Shown here piece after piece: positions 29,560 to 37,785 of a DNA stretch of 55,373 bases. This DNA comes from Desulfocapsaceae bacterium (GTDB lineage: Bacteria > Desulfobacterota > Desulfobulbia > Desulfobulbales > Desulfocapsaceae). How positions within the stretch are numbered: the first letter of the stretch is position 1; the number at the start of each line of letters is the position of its first letter. The stretch spans positions 1 through 55,373 of the forward strand of contig JAQVER010000012.1 in NCBI GenBank assembly GCA_028697885.1. The letters are read 5' to 3'. Both the position numbers and the translations under genes were made by a program. A model generated the notes under the pieces. That model was not told the origin of the DNA, did no database searches, and saw only the letters and a program-made list of their open reading frames with translations.

Positions 29560-30397
29560 AACCTTTTCTGGTTTTTTGGAACCAGACGTATCCAGCCCAA
29601 GCTACAATAGTTGCTGCAAAGGTATAAATACCCAATCCCATCCAATCTGGCAGGTGCCCCCAGATCAACACTTCTCGTGCTTGCTCAATGATGAAAGTAA
29701 GCGGGTTTGCCATAATGACTGGACGAAACCTCTCCGGCACAGCGCTCAACGGATAAAAAACAGGGGAAAGAAACATCAACAAGGTGGTAATCACAGTGAT
29801 GGTTTGCCCGACGTCGCGCAGAAATACACCCAGAGATGCAAGCATCCAGGAAAGACCAAGGGTAATAATAATTAATGGAAGAAATACAAACGGGGTAAAA
29901 ACTACCGTCCAGTGCAAATAGCCATTAAAGAGTGTAAAGGCCGCCAGTAGCACACCGAGACTGATGAGACTGTGGAATAACGTAGCACCCATGGCAATAA
30001 CTGGCAGTATTTCAATAGGAAATACGACTTTTTTAACGTAATTAACGTTACCAAGAATCAACCCTGGGGCGCGGTTGATTACCTCGCTGAATAGGCTCAA
30101 TACGATTAAACCAACAAAGAGCACCAAAGCAAATTGTGTTTTGCTGTCGTCACCACCACTCCCACCCCAGCGAGACTTAAAGACCTCAGAAAAGACAAAA
30201 GTGTACACTACCAGCATAAACACAGGATTGAAGAACGACCAAGCGAGTCCAAGTGCCGAACCTTTATAGCGTCCCACCACTTCACGCTTGGTCATTTGCA
30301 CAATAAGTTGACGGTTACGCCAGAGCCCTTTCCCCAATGCTATGAAAGACGTAGGTTGGTTGGCATGGGGGTTGGTTCCCTGATGACTAGGGGTCAT
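29543..30397 (-). CDS. Wzm-type ABC-2 polysaccharide export permease
   Basis: 285 residues when started at the ATG at 30397, which has GGAG 8 nt upstream; the frame stays open to 30472. Six membrane helices and the family's amphipathic N-terminal segment (LIVQMTKREVVGRYKGSALGLAWSFFNP) identify it as the membrane half of an O-antigen/capsule-type ABC exporter that works with the adjacent Wzt protein. First gene of the four-gene export operon. A perfect 10-bp inverted repeat lies about 40-60 bp upstream of the chosen start. Confidence 0.92.
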   Translation of the reverse strand: MTPSHQGTNPHANQPTSFIALGKGLWRNRQLIVQMTKREVVGRYKGSALGLAWSFFNPVFMLVVYTFVFSEVFKSRWGGSGGDDSKTQFALVLFVGLIVLSLFSEVINRAPGLILGNVNYVKKVVFPIEILPVIAMGATLFHSLISLGVLLAAFTLFNGYLHWTVVFTPFVFLPLIIITLGLSWMLASLGVFLRDVGQTITVITTLLMFLSPVFYPLSAVPERFRPVIMANPLTFIIEQAREVLIWGHLPDWMGLGIYTFAATIVAWAGYVWFQKTRKGFADVL

Positions 30398-30434
30398 TCG
30401 AAGCGCTCCATTTTTACCAACGATTTGACTTGTT

Positions 30435-30459
30435 GTTCTTTTGACATGATCAAAAGAAC
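30435..30459 (-). promoter_or_regulatory. Perfect inverted repeat upstream of the wzm-wzt operon
   Basis: GTTCTTTTGA and TCAAAAGAAC, perfect 10-bp arms with a 5-bp spacer, just before the likely wzm start. No U-tract follows, so an operator fits better than a terminator. Confidence 0.5.
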
Positions 30460-30489
30460 AGTAAAGATCCACTATTCTTTCTCTGTAGA

Positions 30490-30538
30490 CAAAAAAAAAC
30501 AGCCTATGCCATAGATCACTAGCAACAGACTGTTTTTC
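30490..30538 (-). terminator. Candidate terminator for the small secreted-protein gene
   Basis: On the minus strand an 8-bp stem AAAAACAG/CTGTTTTT encloses a 27-nt loop and runs into nine T residues, about 40-90 nt past the stop of the small gene. Confidence 0.45.
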
Positions 30539-30539
30539 A

Positions 30540-30568
30540 ATAAATATTGACTTACTGTCAATATTTAT
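30540..30568. repeat. AT-rich perfect 12-bp inverted repeat
   Basis: ATAAATATTGAC and GTCAATATTTAT separated by 5 bp, directly after the small secreted-protein gene. Either a hairpin stabilising the mRNA end or a protein site. Confidence 0.6.
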
Positions 30569-30578
30569 AAATAAATAT

Positions 30579-30917
30579 TTAGTTATGCATCGTCATGGCC
30601 ACTAACTCAGCATTATTTGCATACTCAGATACTTGAACCCACAACTTTTGTCCCAGTGAGTAGGCTGTCAATAATGAAGCGTAAGTCTGATCAGTGTTTG
30701 TTGCAGATAAAACGAACTGATATTTCGTGCCAGCTGTCCAAGTACCACAGGTTACAGTTGGTATTAAATTTACCACAACATCTCCATCTAATGGAGTATT
30801 GACTCCAACCGAATAAATGGAAACATTATTACAGGAAACAGGAGCAGCCAGCACTGCACCAGCTGAGACACCGACACAGAGCAACGCAAGAACTGTCGTA
30901 ATGAGCTTTTTCTTCAT
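30579..30917 (-). CDS. Small secreted protein of unknown function
   Basis: 112 residues from the ATG at 30917, preceded by GGAGG with 5-nt spacing. A clear signal peptide (MKKKLITTVLALLCVGVSAGAVLA) is cut before APVSC. The mature protein, about 88 residues, is neutral, rich in Thr, Val and Asn, has two Cys (likely one disulfide: VSC and VTCGTW) and reads as beta-rich. I recognise no family. It stands alone between the export operon and another secreted protein, in very AT-rich DNA. Confidence 0.7.
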   Translation of the reverse strand: MKKKLITTVLALLCVGVSAGAVLAAPVSCNNVSIYSVGVNTPLDGDVVVNLIPTVTCGTWTAGTKYQFVLSATNTDQTYASLLTAYSLGQKLWVQVSEYANNAELVAMTMHN

Positions 30918-31224
30918 AACTTCCTCCATTAAAAATATTTGTTAAATTTACCTTACCTTTCTTACATTAAAACATTAAAAAAAATTAATGTCTAATATAG
31001 AAATAACACATTTTCACCTTTTTTGAAAACATTATAGTAAAAAAAGTTGCAACAATTTTAGATTGTATAGGAATAGCAAACATTCTTCCATCACTCTGCT
31101 TGTGCACAACCCTCTACTTCTGTTTTGTGAGCCACTTCATTTCTACATGTCATAAAGTCATTTTATTTCAGCATCCGTCAACCCACATAGAAGCCCAATC
31201 ATTTCTGGAGTTACTCCTCAAGTG
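30918..31224. other. AT-rich intergenic region
   Basis: About 300 bp between two minus-strand secreted-protein genes. It contains the TATAAT-like box at 31031-31036 and nothing else I can support. Confidence 0.5.
31031..31036 (-). promoter_or_regulatory. Candidate -10 box for the small secreted-protein gene
   Basis: A perfect TATAAT on the minus strand, about 115 nt before the start codon. No good -35 box lies at 17 bp, so this is tentative. Confidence 0.3.
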
Positions 31225-32043
31225 TTATCGATTTCCCCGACGAACACTGCGCATTTTTTTAATATCTACTAATTTAATTCCGCTTACTGGATCAATGGCC
31301 TCGGGATCATTCTGCCAGCGCTCCTGCTCTGCTCGTTGCCCACTGCGCATTTTTTTAATATCTACTAATTTAATTCCACTTACTGGATCAATGGCCTCGG
31401 GATCATTCTGCCAACGCTCCTGCTCTGCCCGTTGATCGCTATAAATTTGCTTAATATCACCTAATCTCATTCCACTAACCGAATCAATGGACTCAGAATC
31501 ATTCTTCCAACGCTCCTGTTCTGCCCGTTGAGTACTTCGCATCTCCTTAATTTCACCGAAAGTCATTCCACTTTCCGGATCAATAGATTCAGGATCATTG
31601 AAATACGCTACTAATTGCTGATGCTGTTCCTCACGCATCACCTTAGTCTCTTTGTTAGTCCCTCCACTTGCAGCATTCCTGCTCGCCAAACTATCAATAT
31701 TGGTTTTCCCGATATCCCTATCTCCAAAAAAACGGAGAGTCGCTATATTATTCTTATCATCATAAGACAAAGAAACGTTATATTTACGAAGAGATCTCCA
31801 AAAAAACTCCTCCAAAGTAACTCCTGCATATTGTCCACTTAATAATAAGTTATTCCATTTTTCATCAAAAATAATTTTACATCCTATTTGTTTATAAACT
31901 TCTTCAGCTACTGAATTAAGAGGCATATCTTTTAAATCAAGAGATATTAAGTTCTCACCCTGTATCATATTCAATTTCTGACTAAAAGCCTGATTGGTAT
32001 TCAATGCCAGAAACATACAAATAACAACAAATATTTTAAACAT
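31225..32043 (-). CDS. Secreted STN-domain protein with C-terminal 32-residue tandem repeats
   Basis: 272 residues from the ATG at 32043 (AGAGG 6 nt upstream); the open frame extends to a TTG at 32088. A signal peptide (to about AFSQ) is followed by a secretin/TonB short N-terminal-like domain (about 28-110: ISLDLKDMPLNSVAEEVYKQIGCKIIFD). Instead of a secretin or receptor, it ends in four tandem units of about 32 residues (RAEQERWQNDPEAIDPVSG, then KLVDIKKMRS), highly charged and ending at the C-terminus. STN domains bind partner proteins in secretion or TonB signalling. Function unknown. It is alone and faces away from msbA. Confidence 0.72.
   Translation of the reverse strand: MFKIFVVICMFLALNTNQAFSQKLNMIQGENLISLDLKDMPLNSVAEEVYKQIGCKIIFDEKWNNLLLSGQYAGVTLEEFFWRSLRKYNVSLSYDDKNNIATLRFFGDRDIGKTNIDSLASRNAASGGTNKETKVMREEQHQQLVAYFNDPESIDPESGMTFGEIKEMRSTQRAEQERWKNDSESIDSVSGMRLGDIKQIYSDQRAEQERWQNDPEAIDPVSGIKLVDIKKMRSGQRAEQERWQNDPEAIDPVSGIKLVDIKKMRSVRRGNR
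31245..31628 (-). repeat. Four tandem 96-bp coding repeats
   Basis: Units start at 31245, 31341 and 31437, with a diverged fourth copy. The two at 31245-31340 and 31341-31436 differ at five bases, three within the shared peptide and all silent; the other two older copies have drifted. Confidence 0.9.
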
Positions 32044-32478
32044 TCGGAACCTCTTATATATCATCATGGCAGACTGAATTTTTCTCAAAATTTATTTAAA
32101 ATATCTTTCAAGATAGATTAAATAATCCAATAAAATACAAAATAAAACTTTCGTATTTTCTGTGAGTAAAGTAAACATGTTTGTATCTTGTTGCCATAAG
32201 AAATAGTCTTATTTATTGTATAATAAATAAAAAAATTATCATTTCGTTTAACCTCTGTATTATTTAAAAAATTTTTATCCTTGAAACATTAATAAACACT
32301 CCCCAATGGTACTTGCCTCGGAGCTTCTGCAGTAAATTTCTTACATGCATTGAGTTCGTCGGACACTCAATCCGTCTCCGCTCAACGAAAATCCTATTTT
32401 ATCAAGGTACCATTTACTGCACGTAATCACACGTATAGTTTTTTCTATATCATACCGTTCTTATATTTTTAATTTATT
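32044..32478. other. Divergent intergenic region upstream of msbA
   Basis: 435 bp, very AT-rich at both ends. Its centre carries a nested inverted repeat (see 32328-32421). No ORF is credible. msbA has no visible Shine-Dalgarno. Confidence 0.6.
32328..32421 (+). promoter_or_regulatory. Nested inverted-repeat element in the msbA leader
   Basis: Outer perfect 10-bp arms TGCAGTAAAT (32328-32337) and ATTTACTGCA (32412-32421) enclose an inner hairpin TTGAGT/ACTCAA (32350-32370). The block has higher GC than the DNA around it and ends about 57 bp before msbA. It may be a structured leader RNA or a small mobile remnant. Confidence 0.45.
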
Positions 32479-34224
32479 ATGTCAACAAGTCTCATATCCA
32501 ATAAAAAACTTATTTCCCGCCTATATAGCCTTATCCAACCATACAAGATCAAGTTTCTCATTGCCATGATCGCCGCCCTTGTGGTTGCCGGACTGACTGG
32601 CGCTCAAGCCTATATGGTCAAGCCCCTGCTGGACAAAATATTCTTTGAAAAGAACACTTTTTTTCTGGCCGTTCTTCCCTTTGCCCTGGTTGCCTTGTTT
32701 TTAATCAAGGGCCTTTTTTACGGTCTGAACTTTTATCTTCTGGAACAGGTCGGACAGACTGTCATCCGTGACATGCGAGTTAGGCTGTTTGATCATATCC
32801 ACATGCAGTCCCTTTCATTTTTTCATAAAACCCCCACAGGCGAGATCATCTCGCGCATTATCTCTGATATCTACCTCATGCAGGGAGCCATCTCCACAGT
32901 TGTGGTAGGGCTACTGAGGGACTTTTTCCAGGTTATCTTTCTGCTCGGCGTCATCTTTACCATGAACTGGAAGCTGGCTCTGCTTTCCATTATTTTTCTA
33001 CCGTCAGCAGCCCTTCCCATTGTCAAATTCGGTCGTGCCTTTCGCCGAATCAGCACCACCTTGCAGGAAGAAACAGCTGTAACCTCAAACATCATCCACG
33101 AGTCTATTACCGGCGCACCAGTGGTCAAGGCCTTTGCCATGGAACGATACGAATCAGAACGCTTTGCGGCTCAAGTCCATAAACTCTTTGGCGTGATCAT
33201 GGAGGATACCCGGTATCGACGGATTCAACACCCGCTCATGGAGGTGATTGGCGGCATCGGCATGGCGCTCATCATCTGGTTTGGCGGCAAAGAGGTCATT
33301 GCCGGAACTTCAACACCCGGTACTTTCTTCTCCTTCATGACCGCCCTGATCATGATCTATGAACCGATCAAGGGGGTCAGTAAGATCAACTCCACAGTCC
33401 AGCAGGGTCTGGCTGCCGCCACCCGGGTCTTCGATCTCCTCGATATCACGCCTGAGATTGCAGACAAGAATGGGGCTCAGAAACTACCCCCATTTCAGCA
33501 GGACATCACCCTGCAAGATATCACATTCAGTTATGATGGCATAAACCCTGTTCTCAACGGAATCAACCTCTCGGTTAAAAGAGGCGAAGTCTTGGCAATT
33601 GTAGGGCCAAGCGGGTCAGGGAAATCAACCCTGGCCAATCTGATCCCCCGATTTTTTGAAATCGAGCGAGGTCATCTGTTTATTGATGGCATGGATATCC
33701 GTGACGTAACCCTGAAATCCCTACGTGACCAGATTGCTATCGTGACCCAGCAGACCATCCTCTTTAATGACACCATCCGCAACAATATCAGTTATGGCGA
33801 TCAGGACAGATCTGAAGCAGAGATCATAGACGCGGCCCGTGCCGCCTATGCCCTGAATTTTATCGAGCAGCTTCCGCAAGGATTTAACACGTCAATAGGA
33901 GAATCGGGGGTCAGATTATCAGGGGGAGAAAGGCAGAGACTCTCCATTGCTCGTGCCATTCTCAAAAATGCCCCAATTCTTGTGCTTGACGAGGCCACTT
34001 CCGCCCTCGACAGTGAATCCGAGCGAGAGGTGCAAAGGGCCCTGGAGAATCTGATGAAAAACAGAACAACCTTTGTCATTGCCCACCGCCTGTCCACCAT
34101 CAAAAATGCCGACAGGATAATTGTGGTCAAGGATGGTGTTATTGTTGAAGAAGGGAGCCATGAGACCCTGCTCGCGCTTCATGGCGAATACGAGTCACTC
34201 TATACCATCCAGTACCAGAATTGA
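32479..34224 (+). CDS. msbA: Lipid A export ATP-binding/permease protein MsbA
   Basis: 581 residues, a half-size type IV ABC exporter: six membrane helices in the first 320 residues, then an ATPase with Walker A GPSGSGKST (376-384), signature LSGGERQR and Walker B with D-loop VLDEATSALDSE. MsbA flips lipid A-core across the inner membrane. The genes that follow are LPS-core type, so the name fits, although other lipid exporters look alike. The ATG lacks a Shine-Dalgarno sequence and follows an AT-rich leader. Its TGA overlaps the start of a small ORF. Confidence 0.9.
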   Translation: MSTSLISNKKLISRLYSLIQPYKIKFLIAMIAALVVAGLTGAQAYMVKPLLDKIFFEKNTFFLAVLPFALVALFLIKGLFYGLNFYLLEQVGQTVIRDMRVRLFDHIHMQSLSFFHKTPTGEIISRIISDIYLMQGAISTVVVGLLRDFFQVIFLLGVIFTMNWKLALLSIIFLPSAALPIVKFGRAFRRISTTLQEETAVTSNIIHESITGAPVVKAFAMERYESERFAAQVHKLFGVIMEDTRYRRIQHPLMEVIGGIGMALIIWFGGKEVIAGTSTPGTFFSFMTALIMIYEPIKGVSKINSTVQQGLAAATRVFDLLDITPEIADKNGAQKLPPFQQDITLQDITFSYDGINPVLNGINLSVKRGEVLAIVGPSGSGKSTLANLIPRFFEIERGHLFIDGMDIRDVTLKSLRDQIAIVTQQTILFNDTIRNNISYGDQDRSEAEIIDAARAAYALNFIEQLPQGFNTSIGESGVRLSGGERQRLSIARAILKNAPILVLDEATSALDSESEREVQRALENLMKNRTTFVIAHRLSTIKNADRIIVVKDGVIVEEGSHETLLALHGEYESLYTIQYQN

Positions 34225-34421
34225 TGGGTAGGAGAAAAGCAAAAACACCTCGTTGCAGCGCACCCGTAGTCACTATGGTATACCCAAAAGCACACCTCCC
34301 TCATAAGGATTTCCTCGCCTCGTCTTTGGGCCTTCTTGTCGTCTGCCTGGTCATTCCTATCTCCTTAATAGAATTTTGCGAAGCCCTCAAAATCGACTTT
34401 CTCAGGTTGTCCAAGCCATGA
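34224..34421 (+). CDS. Possible small membrane protein in the LPS-core operon
   Basis: A 65-residue frame whose ATG overlaps the msbA stop (TGATG) and whose TGA overlaps the methyltransferase ATG (ATGA). It is basic at the N-terminus, then has one hydrophobic segment (FLASSLGLLVVCLVIPISLI) and a short tail. The perfect fit at both ends and the membrane helix argue for a real coupled gene. No family is recognised and the first 25 residues look like random reading frame, so a non-coding spacer remains possible. Confidence 0.4.
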   Translation: MGRRKAKTPRCSAPVVTMVYPKAHLPHKDFLASSLGLLVVCLVIPISLIEFCEALKIDFLRLSKP

Positions 34422-35167
34422 TAAAATATCATCAGGATCGCATTGATTTTGCCTCATTACATCAAAATAACATCGACAGGATCCAACTGGAAATGATCTC
34501 GGCAAAAAGTCACGTCCTGGAAATTGGCTGTGCCACCGGTTACATGACGGAATACCTTGCCCGAGACAAGCAATGCCGGGTGTTAGGGGTAGAACCTGTC
34601 CAGGAGCAGGCGGAACTGGCCAGAAAAAGAGGGCTGGAGGTTATTACCGGCCTGATAGACTCACAAGAGACCCAGGAACAACTTATTGCCCACACTAAAA
34701 AGCACGGTCCGTTTGAGACTATATTCATGTCTCAAGTCATTGAACATATTGCCGATCCTGCCGCCACCCTGTTCGCCCTCAAGAAGCTACTCAGTCCCGA
34801 CGGTTTTCTTGTTATCTCCACCTGCAGTATTGTCCACTGGAAATGTAGGCTGCAGATCCTTTTGGGCAGGTGGGAATATGAAGATTATGGCATTTTGGAC
34901 CGTACCCATCTTCGCTTCTTTACCATCAGCAGCTTTCGCCAACTCCTTGAAGAGTGTGGCTACAAAATCGTCGATTTTGGCTACACTTTTGAGGATATAT
35001 GCCCCTTTAAGATCATGTTTGACACCCGCATTCTCGCCCCTTCCGACCTCCTGCGCCTGATCCCCTTTTTCGGCATGCGCCTGCGGCGAGCCTACACGGA
35101 TCTCTGTAAAAATTTCCTGGCCACCCAATTTGTCTATAAAGTCCAGCCAGCCCAAGACCCGAAATAA
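34418..35167 (+). CDS. Class I SAM-dependent methyltransferase
   Basis: 249 residues from the ATG at 34418 (the frame also opens at a TTG at 34376). SAM-binding motif I is VLEIGCATGYMTEYLA, with the acidic residue after strand 2 in VLGVEP, and motif IV is FMSQVIEHIADP, as in Methyltransf_23-type enzymes of polysaccharide loci. The C-terminal 80 residues include LLGRWEYEDYGILDRTHLRFFT, a common feature of this group. It probably methylates a sugar of the LPS core or O-antigen. It sits in the msbA operon between a tiny ORF and an acetyltransferase. Confidence 0.88.
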   Translation: MIKYHQDRIDFASLHQNNIDRIQLEMISAKSHVLEIGCATGYMTEYLARDKQCRVLGVEPVQEQAELARKRGLEVITGLIDSQETQEQLIAHTKKHGPFETIFMSQVIEHIADPAATLFALKKLLSPDGFLVISTCSIVHWKCRLQILLGRWEYEDYGILDRTHLRFFTISSFRQLLEECGYKIVDFGYTFEDICPFKIMFDTRILAPSDLLRLIPFFGMRLRRAYTDLCKNFLATQFVYKVQPAQDPK

Positions 35168-35171
35168 AATC

Positions 35172-35741
35172 ATGTTTTTTTCCAGAAAGAAAACGCAAAC
35201 TCTGACTCGCAACCGTATCACCGCTCAGCACTGCGTAATTGGCGATCACACCTACGGCGAGCCAACCATCCTCCAATTTGACCAGACCACCCAACTGGTC
35301 ATCGGCAAGTTCTGTTCCATTTCTGACCAGGTAACCATCATCCTGGGCGGCAATCATCGCAGCGACTGGATCACGACCTATCCCTTCCCCGCCTTCGCCG
35401 ATAGCTGGCCAGAAGCCGCAGCCATCAAGGGTCATCCTGCCTCTAAAGGAGACATTGTCATTGGCAATGATGTCTGGATAGGCTTTGGCGCCACCATCCT
35501 CTCAGGGGTCACCATTGGTAACGGGGCAGTCATTGGAGCCCGGGCAGTCATTAGCAGTGATGTAGCTCCATACGCGATCATGGCCGGCAATCCGGGTCGA
35601 GAGATCAAGAAACGTTTTGACGACACCACCATAGTTCAACTGCTGCAACTTGCCTGGTGGGATTGGCCTGAAGAAAAAATCAAGGCCAACCTCCCGCTCC
35701 TGTGCAGCAACCAGCTCCACCAACTGCTGGCTGCAACATGA
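35172..35741 (+). CDS. CatB-related left-handed beta-helix O-acetyltransferase
   Basis: 189 residues from the ATG at 35172, 4 nt after the previous stop; a TTG start at 35130 would overlap the methyltransferase gene. Hexapeptide repeats (IGNDVWIGFGATILSGVTIGNGAVIGARAVIS) make the left-handed beta-helix. The segment LGGNHRSDWITTYPF holds the catalytic His of xenobiotic/CatB acetyltransferases. These enzymes move acetyl from acetyl-CoA to a hydroxyl; in this operon the acceptor is probably a sugar. It overlaps the following glycosyltransferase gene by 4 bp. Confidence 0.9.
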   Translation: MFFSRKKTQTLTRNRITAQHCVIGDHTYGEPTILQFDQTTQLVIGKFCSISDQVTIILGGNHRSDWITTYPFPAFADSWPEAAAIKGHPASKGDIVIGNDVWIGFGATILSGVTIGNGAVIGARAVISSDVAPYAIMAGNPGREIKKRFDDTTIVQLLQLAWWDWPEEKIKANLPLLCSNQLHQLLAAT

Positions 35742-36727
35742 AAAGGCTCTTATGCACTGTTATCATTGTCAGCCATAACAACTTTGGCGAGACCACTGGC
35801 CCTTGCCTGCAGAGCCTGAACCAGGAAGACTCTGATCTGGAAATAATTGTCGTCGACAATCATTCCGATCAGCAAACACAGGATGCCCTCAAGGTTACCG
35901 CAGAGCAGATGCCCAGGATCAGAGTTATCCTGAAAGACACCAACAGCGGGTACAGCGGCGGCAACAACACTGGCGCTCGGGAAGCATCATCTGACCTCCT
36001 GGTTCTCTTGAACAGTGACACCGAAGTTCCTCCGGGTGCCATTCCCCGTCTTGCGGCGCTCATGAATGAGCATCCTGACTGGTCCATGCTTGGACCAGTC
36101 AGCAACCAGACCGGAAACGATCAGCAGATCTATACCAAAGGTATTACCGTACGGGAGATCCTGGATGAAGGCACTGCATGGTGCGCTCATTCACGCGATT
36201 GCCATTATCCAACCGATATTCTCAGTTTTTTCTGTGTGGTTATCCGCAGAGATGTGTATAATCAGCTGAACGGACTTGATGAAGATTTTGGCTTGGGCTA
36301 TTACGAGGATACGGATTTTAATTACCGGGCGGTAAAGGCAGGGATGAAGCTGATGATCACCGAAGATGTCTTTGTCTATCATCGTGGTTCCGGCAGCTTC
36401 TCCAAGACCTCTGCCACGGTCAGGAAAATGGTCAAACGGAACAAGAAACTCTTTAAGGAAAAACAGGGGCACGGGCATAACGCTGCCCACTGGCGGCTCA
36501 AAAACCTGACAGCCATGGCCCGATATTGTGACCAGGCAGTCTCTGACCTCCCACTTGCAGACCTGCAATATAAATTCAACAACAGACAAACCATGGCCAG
36601 GCAACTGCTGCCCAACAGTCCCATTAAAAGATTTTTCTACCTCCGCCAGCTCAAGGCCATCGAGAAGAATTTTTTAGCCAGAATCAGCGCCTTCGACCCG
36701 ACCAATATCCAATCCAGGCTGCCATGA
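35738..36727 (+). CDS. Glycosyltransferase family 2 (rhamnosyltransferase-like)
   Basis: 329 residues from the ATG at 35738 (ATGA overlap with the acetyltransferase). The GT-A fold is clear: VIIVSHNNFGETTGPCLQSL, IVVDNHSDQQT, NSGYSGGNNTGA, the DxD-like LNSDTE, and the downstream FGLGYYEDTDFNYRAVKAG that carries the catalytic Glu-Asp. The best likeness is to rhamnosyltransferase-type GT2 enzymes. It transfers a sugar from a nucleotide donor in the cytoplasm, most likely to the LPS core or a glycan chain; the linkage is unknown. Confidence 0.9.
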   Translation: MKRLLCTVIIVSHNNFGETTGPCLQSLNQEDSDLEIIVVDNHSDQQTQDALKVTAEQMPRIRVILKDTNSGYSGGNNTGAREASSDLLVLLNSDTEVPPGAIPRLAALMNEHPDWSMLGPVSNQTGNDQQIYTKGITVREILDEGTAWCAHSRDCHYPTDILSFFCVVIRRDVYNQLNGLDEDFGLGYYEDTDFNYRAVKAGMKLMITEDVFVYHRGSGSFSKTSATVRKMVKRNKKLFKEKQGHGHNAAHWRLKNLTAMARYCDQAVSDLPLADLQYKFNNRQTMARQLLPNSPIKRFFYLRQLKAIEKNFLARISAFDPTNIQSRLP

Positions 36728-37785
36728 AGATTGCCATTATTCACAACCAGTTTTCCCGTGGCGGCGGCATGGAGGCTTACATGCTCTTGTTGGTCAAGGG
36801 TTTTCTTGCAGCTGGCGATGAGGTTACTATTCACACCTATGAGGTGGACAGGCAGCTTGCCGCCCGGTTTTCCTGTGCCATTCACCTGACAAAATTGCCC
36901 CCCCTGCCCGGACGCTGGAAAAAATATCTCTTCCTGCACAGATGCAAGACCGATTTCAACAGAGAAGAGTATGATATCTCGCTGAGCCTCACCCGCACCA
37001 GTTGTCAGGATATCGCCATCTGTGGCGGTGTCCATCCCGAGGTGGTCAAACGGGTCAGCCGCTCTTCGCTGCTTCGCTGGTTCCATGATAAAATCGAGAT
37101 TGCCTTTGAAAGAAAGATGTTTTCAACCGTGCCGATTATCATGGCCCACTCAAAGGCCATTGCCAGAGAGATCATCAACAATTATGAGGTGGAAGAGAGT
37201 AAGATCAAAGTCCTTTACCCACCCATAGATATTGATAAATTTTTTCGAGCAAATCCCCAGACAGTGAAAGAGATCTGTGCTGAGTTTAACATCTCTGCCA
37301 ACAAGCTCACCTTTCTTCTCCCATCTTGTGGGCACAAATGCAAAGGATTACAACAACTTCTTCTGGCATTCAATCAGCTCGCTCCTGACCGCTTTGAACT
37401 CCTGGTGGCAGGAGGCAGATTACCGCGAAAAATTCCGGCAAACGTCCGCTATATAGGCTATATTGACAATCTTGCCCCCATATACAGCGCTGTTGATTAT
37501 ACTATCCTGCCCTCTCATTATGAGGCCTTCGGACTGGTGATCCCCGAATCACTTCAATGCGGTACCCCTGTAATCACAACCAGGGAAGTGGGTGCAGCGG
37601 AATTATTGTCAGACCAGGAGGGTATTCTCCTGGACAATAATCAACCAGAAACCATTGCGACCACGATCAGAAATCTGAGCAAAACATTTCCAGTGGCGGA
37701 AAACTTTGCCGGCAGACACCGACTGACCATCAGCCAGCATATAGCCGATATCAAAGCTCTCTATTCTGCCTTGCGTCCTCGATGA
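36724..37785 (+). CDS. Glycosyltransferase family 4
   Basis: 353 residues with the GT-B architecture. An N-terminal glycine-rich loop FSRGGGMEAYMLLL binds the acceptor side; the C-terminal half has FLLPSCGHKCKGLQQLL and the E-x7-E motif in HYEAFGLVIPESLQCGTPVIT, diagnostic of GT4 retaining enzymes. RTSCQDIAICGGVHPEV and the IMAHSKAIAREIINNY segment recall LPS core (WaaG-like) transferases. It overlaps its neighbours by 4 bp on both sides, inside the msbA operon. Confidence 0.92.
   Translation: MKIAIIHNQFSRGGGMEAYMLLLVKGFLAAGDEVTIHTYEVDRQLAARFSCAIHLTKLPPLPGRWKKYLFLHRCKTDFNREEYDISLSLTRTSCQDIAICGGVHPEVVKRVSRSSLLRWFHDKIEIAFERKMFSTVPIIMAHSKAIAREIINNYEVEESKIKVLYPPIDIDKFFRANPQTVKEICAEFNISANKLTFLLPSCGHKCKGLQQLLLAFNQLAPDRFELLVAGGRLPRKIPANVRYIGYIDNLAPIYSAVDYTILPSHYEAFGLVIPESLQCGTPVITTREVGAAELLSDQEGILLDNNQPETIATTIRNLSKTFPVAENFAGRHRLTISQHIADIKALYSALRPR

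Noticed and set aside
31245-31628. Regularly spaced repeats, considered as CRISPR-like
   Set aside because: The 96-bp units are contiguous and coding, without unique spacers.
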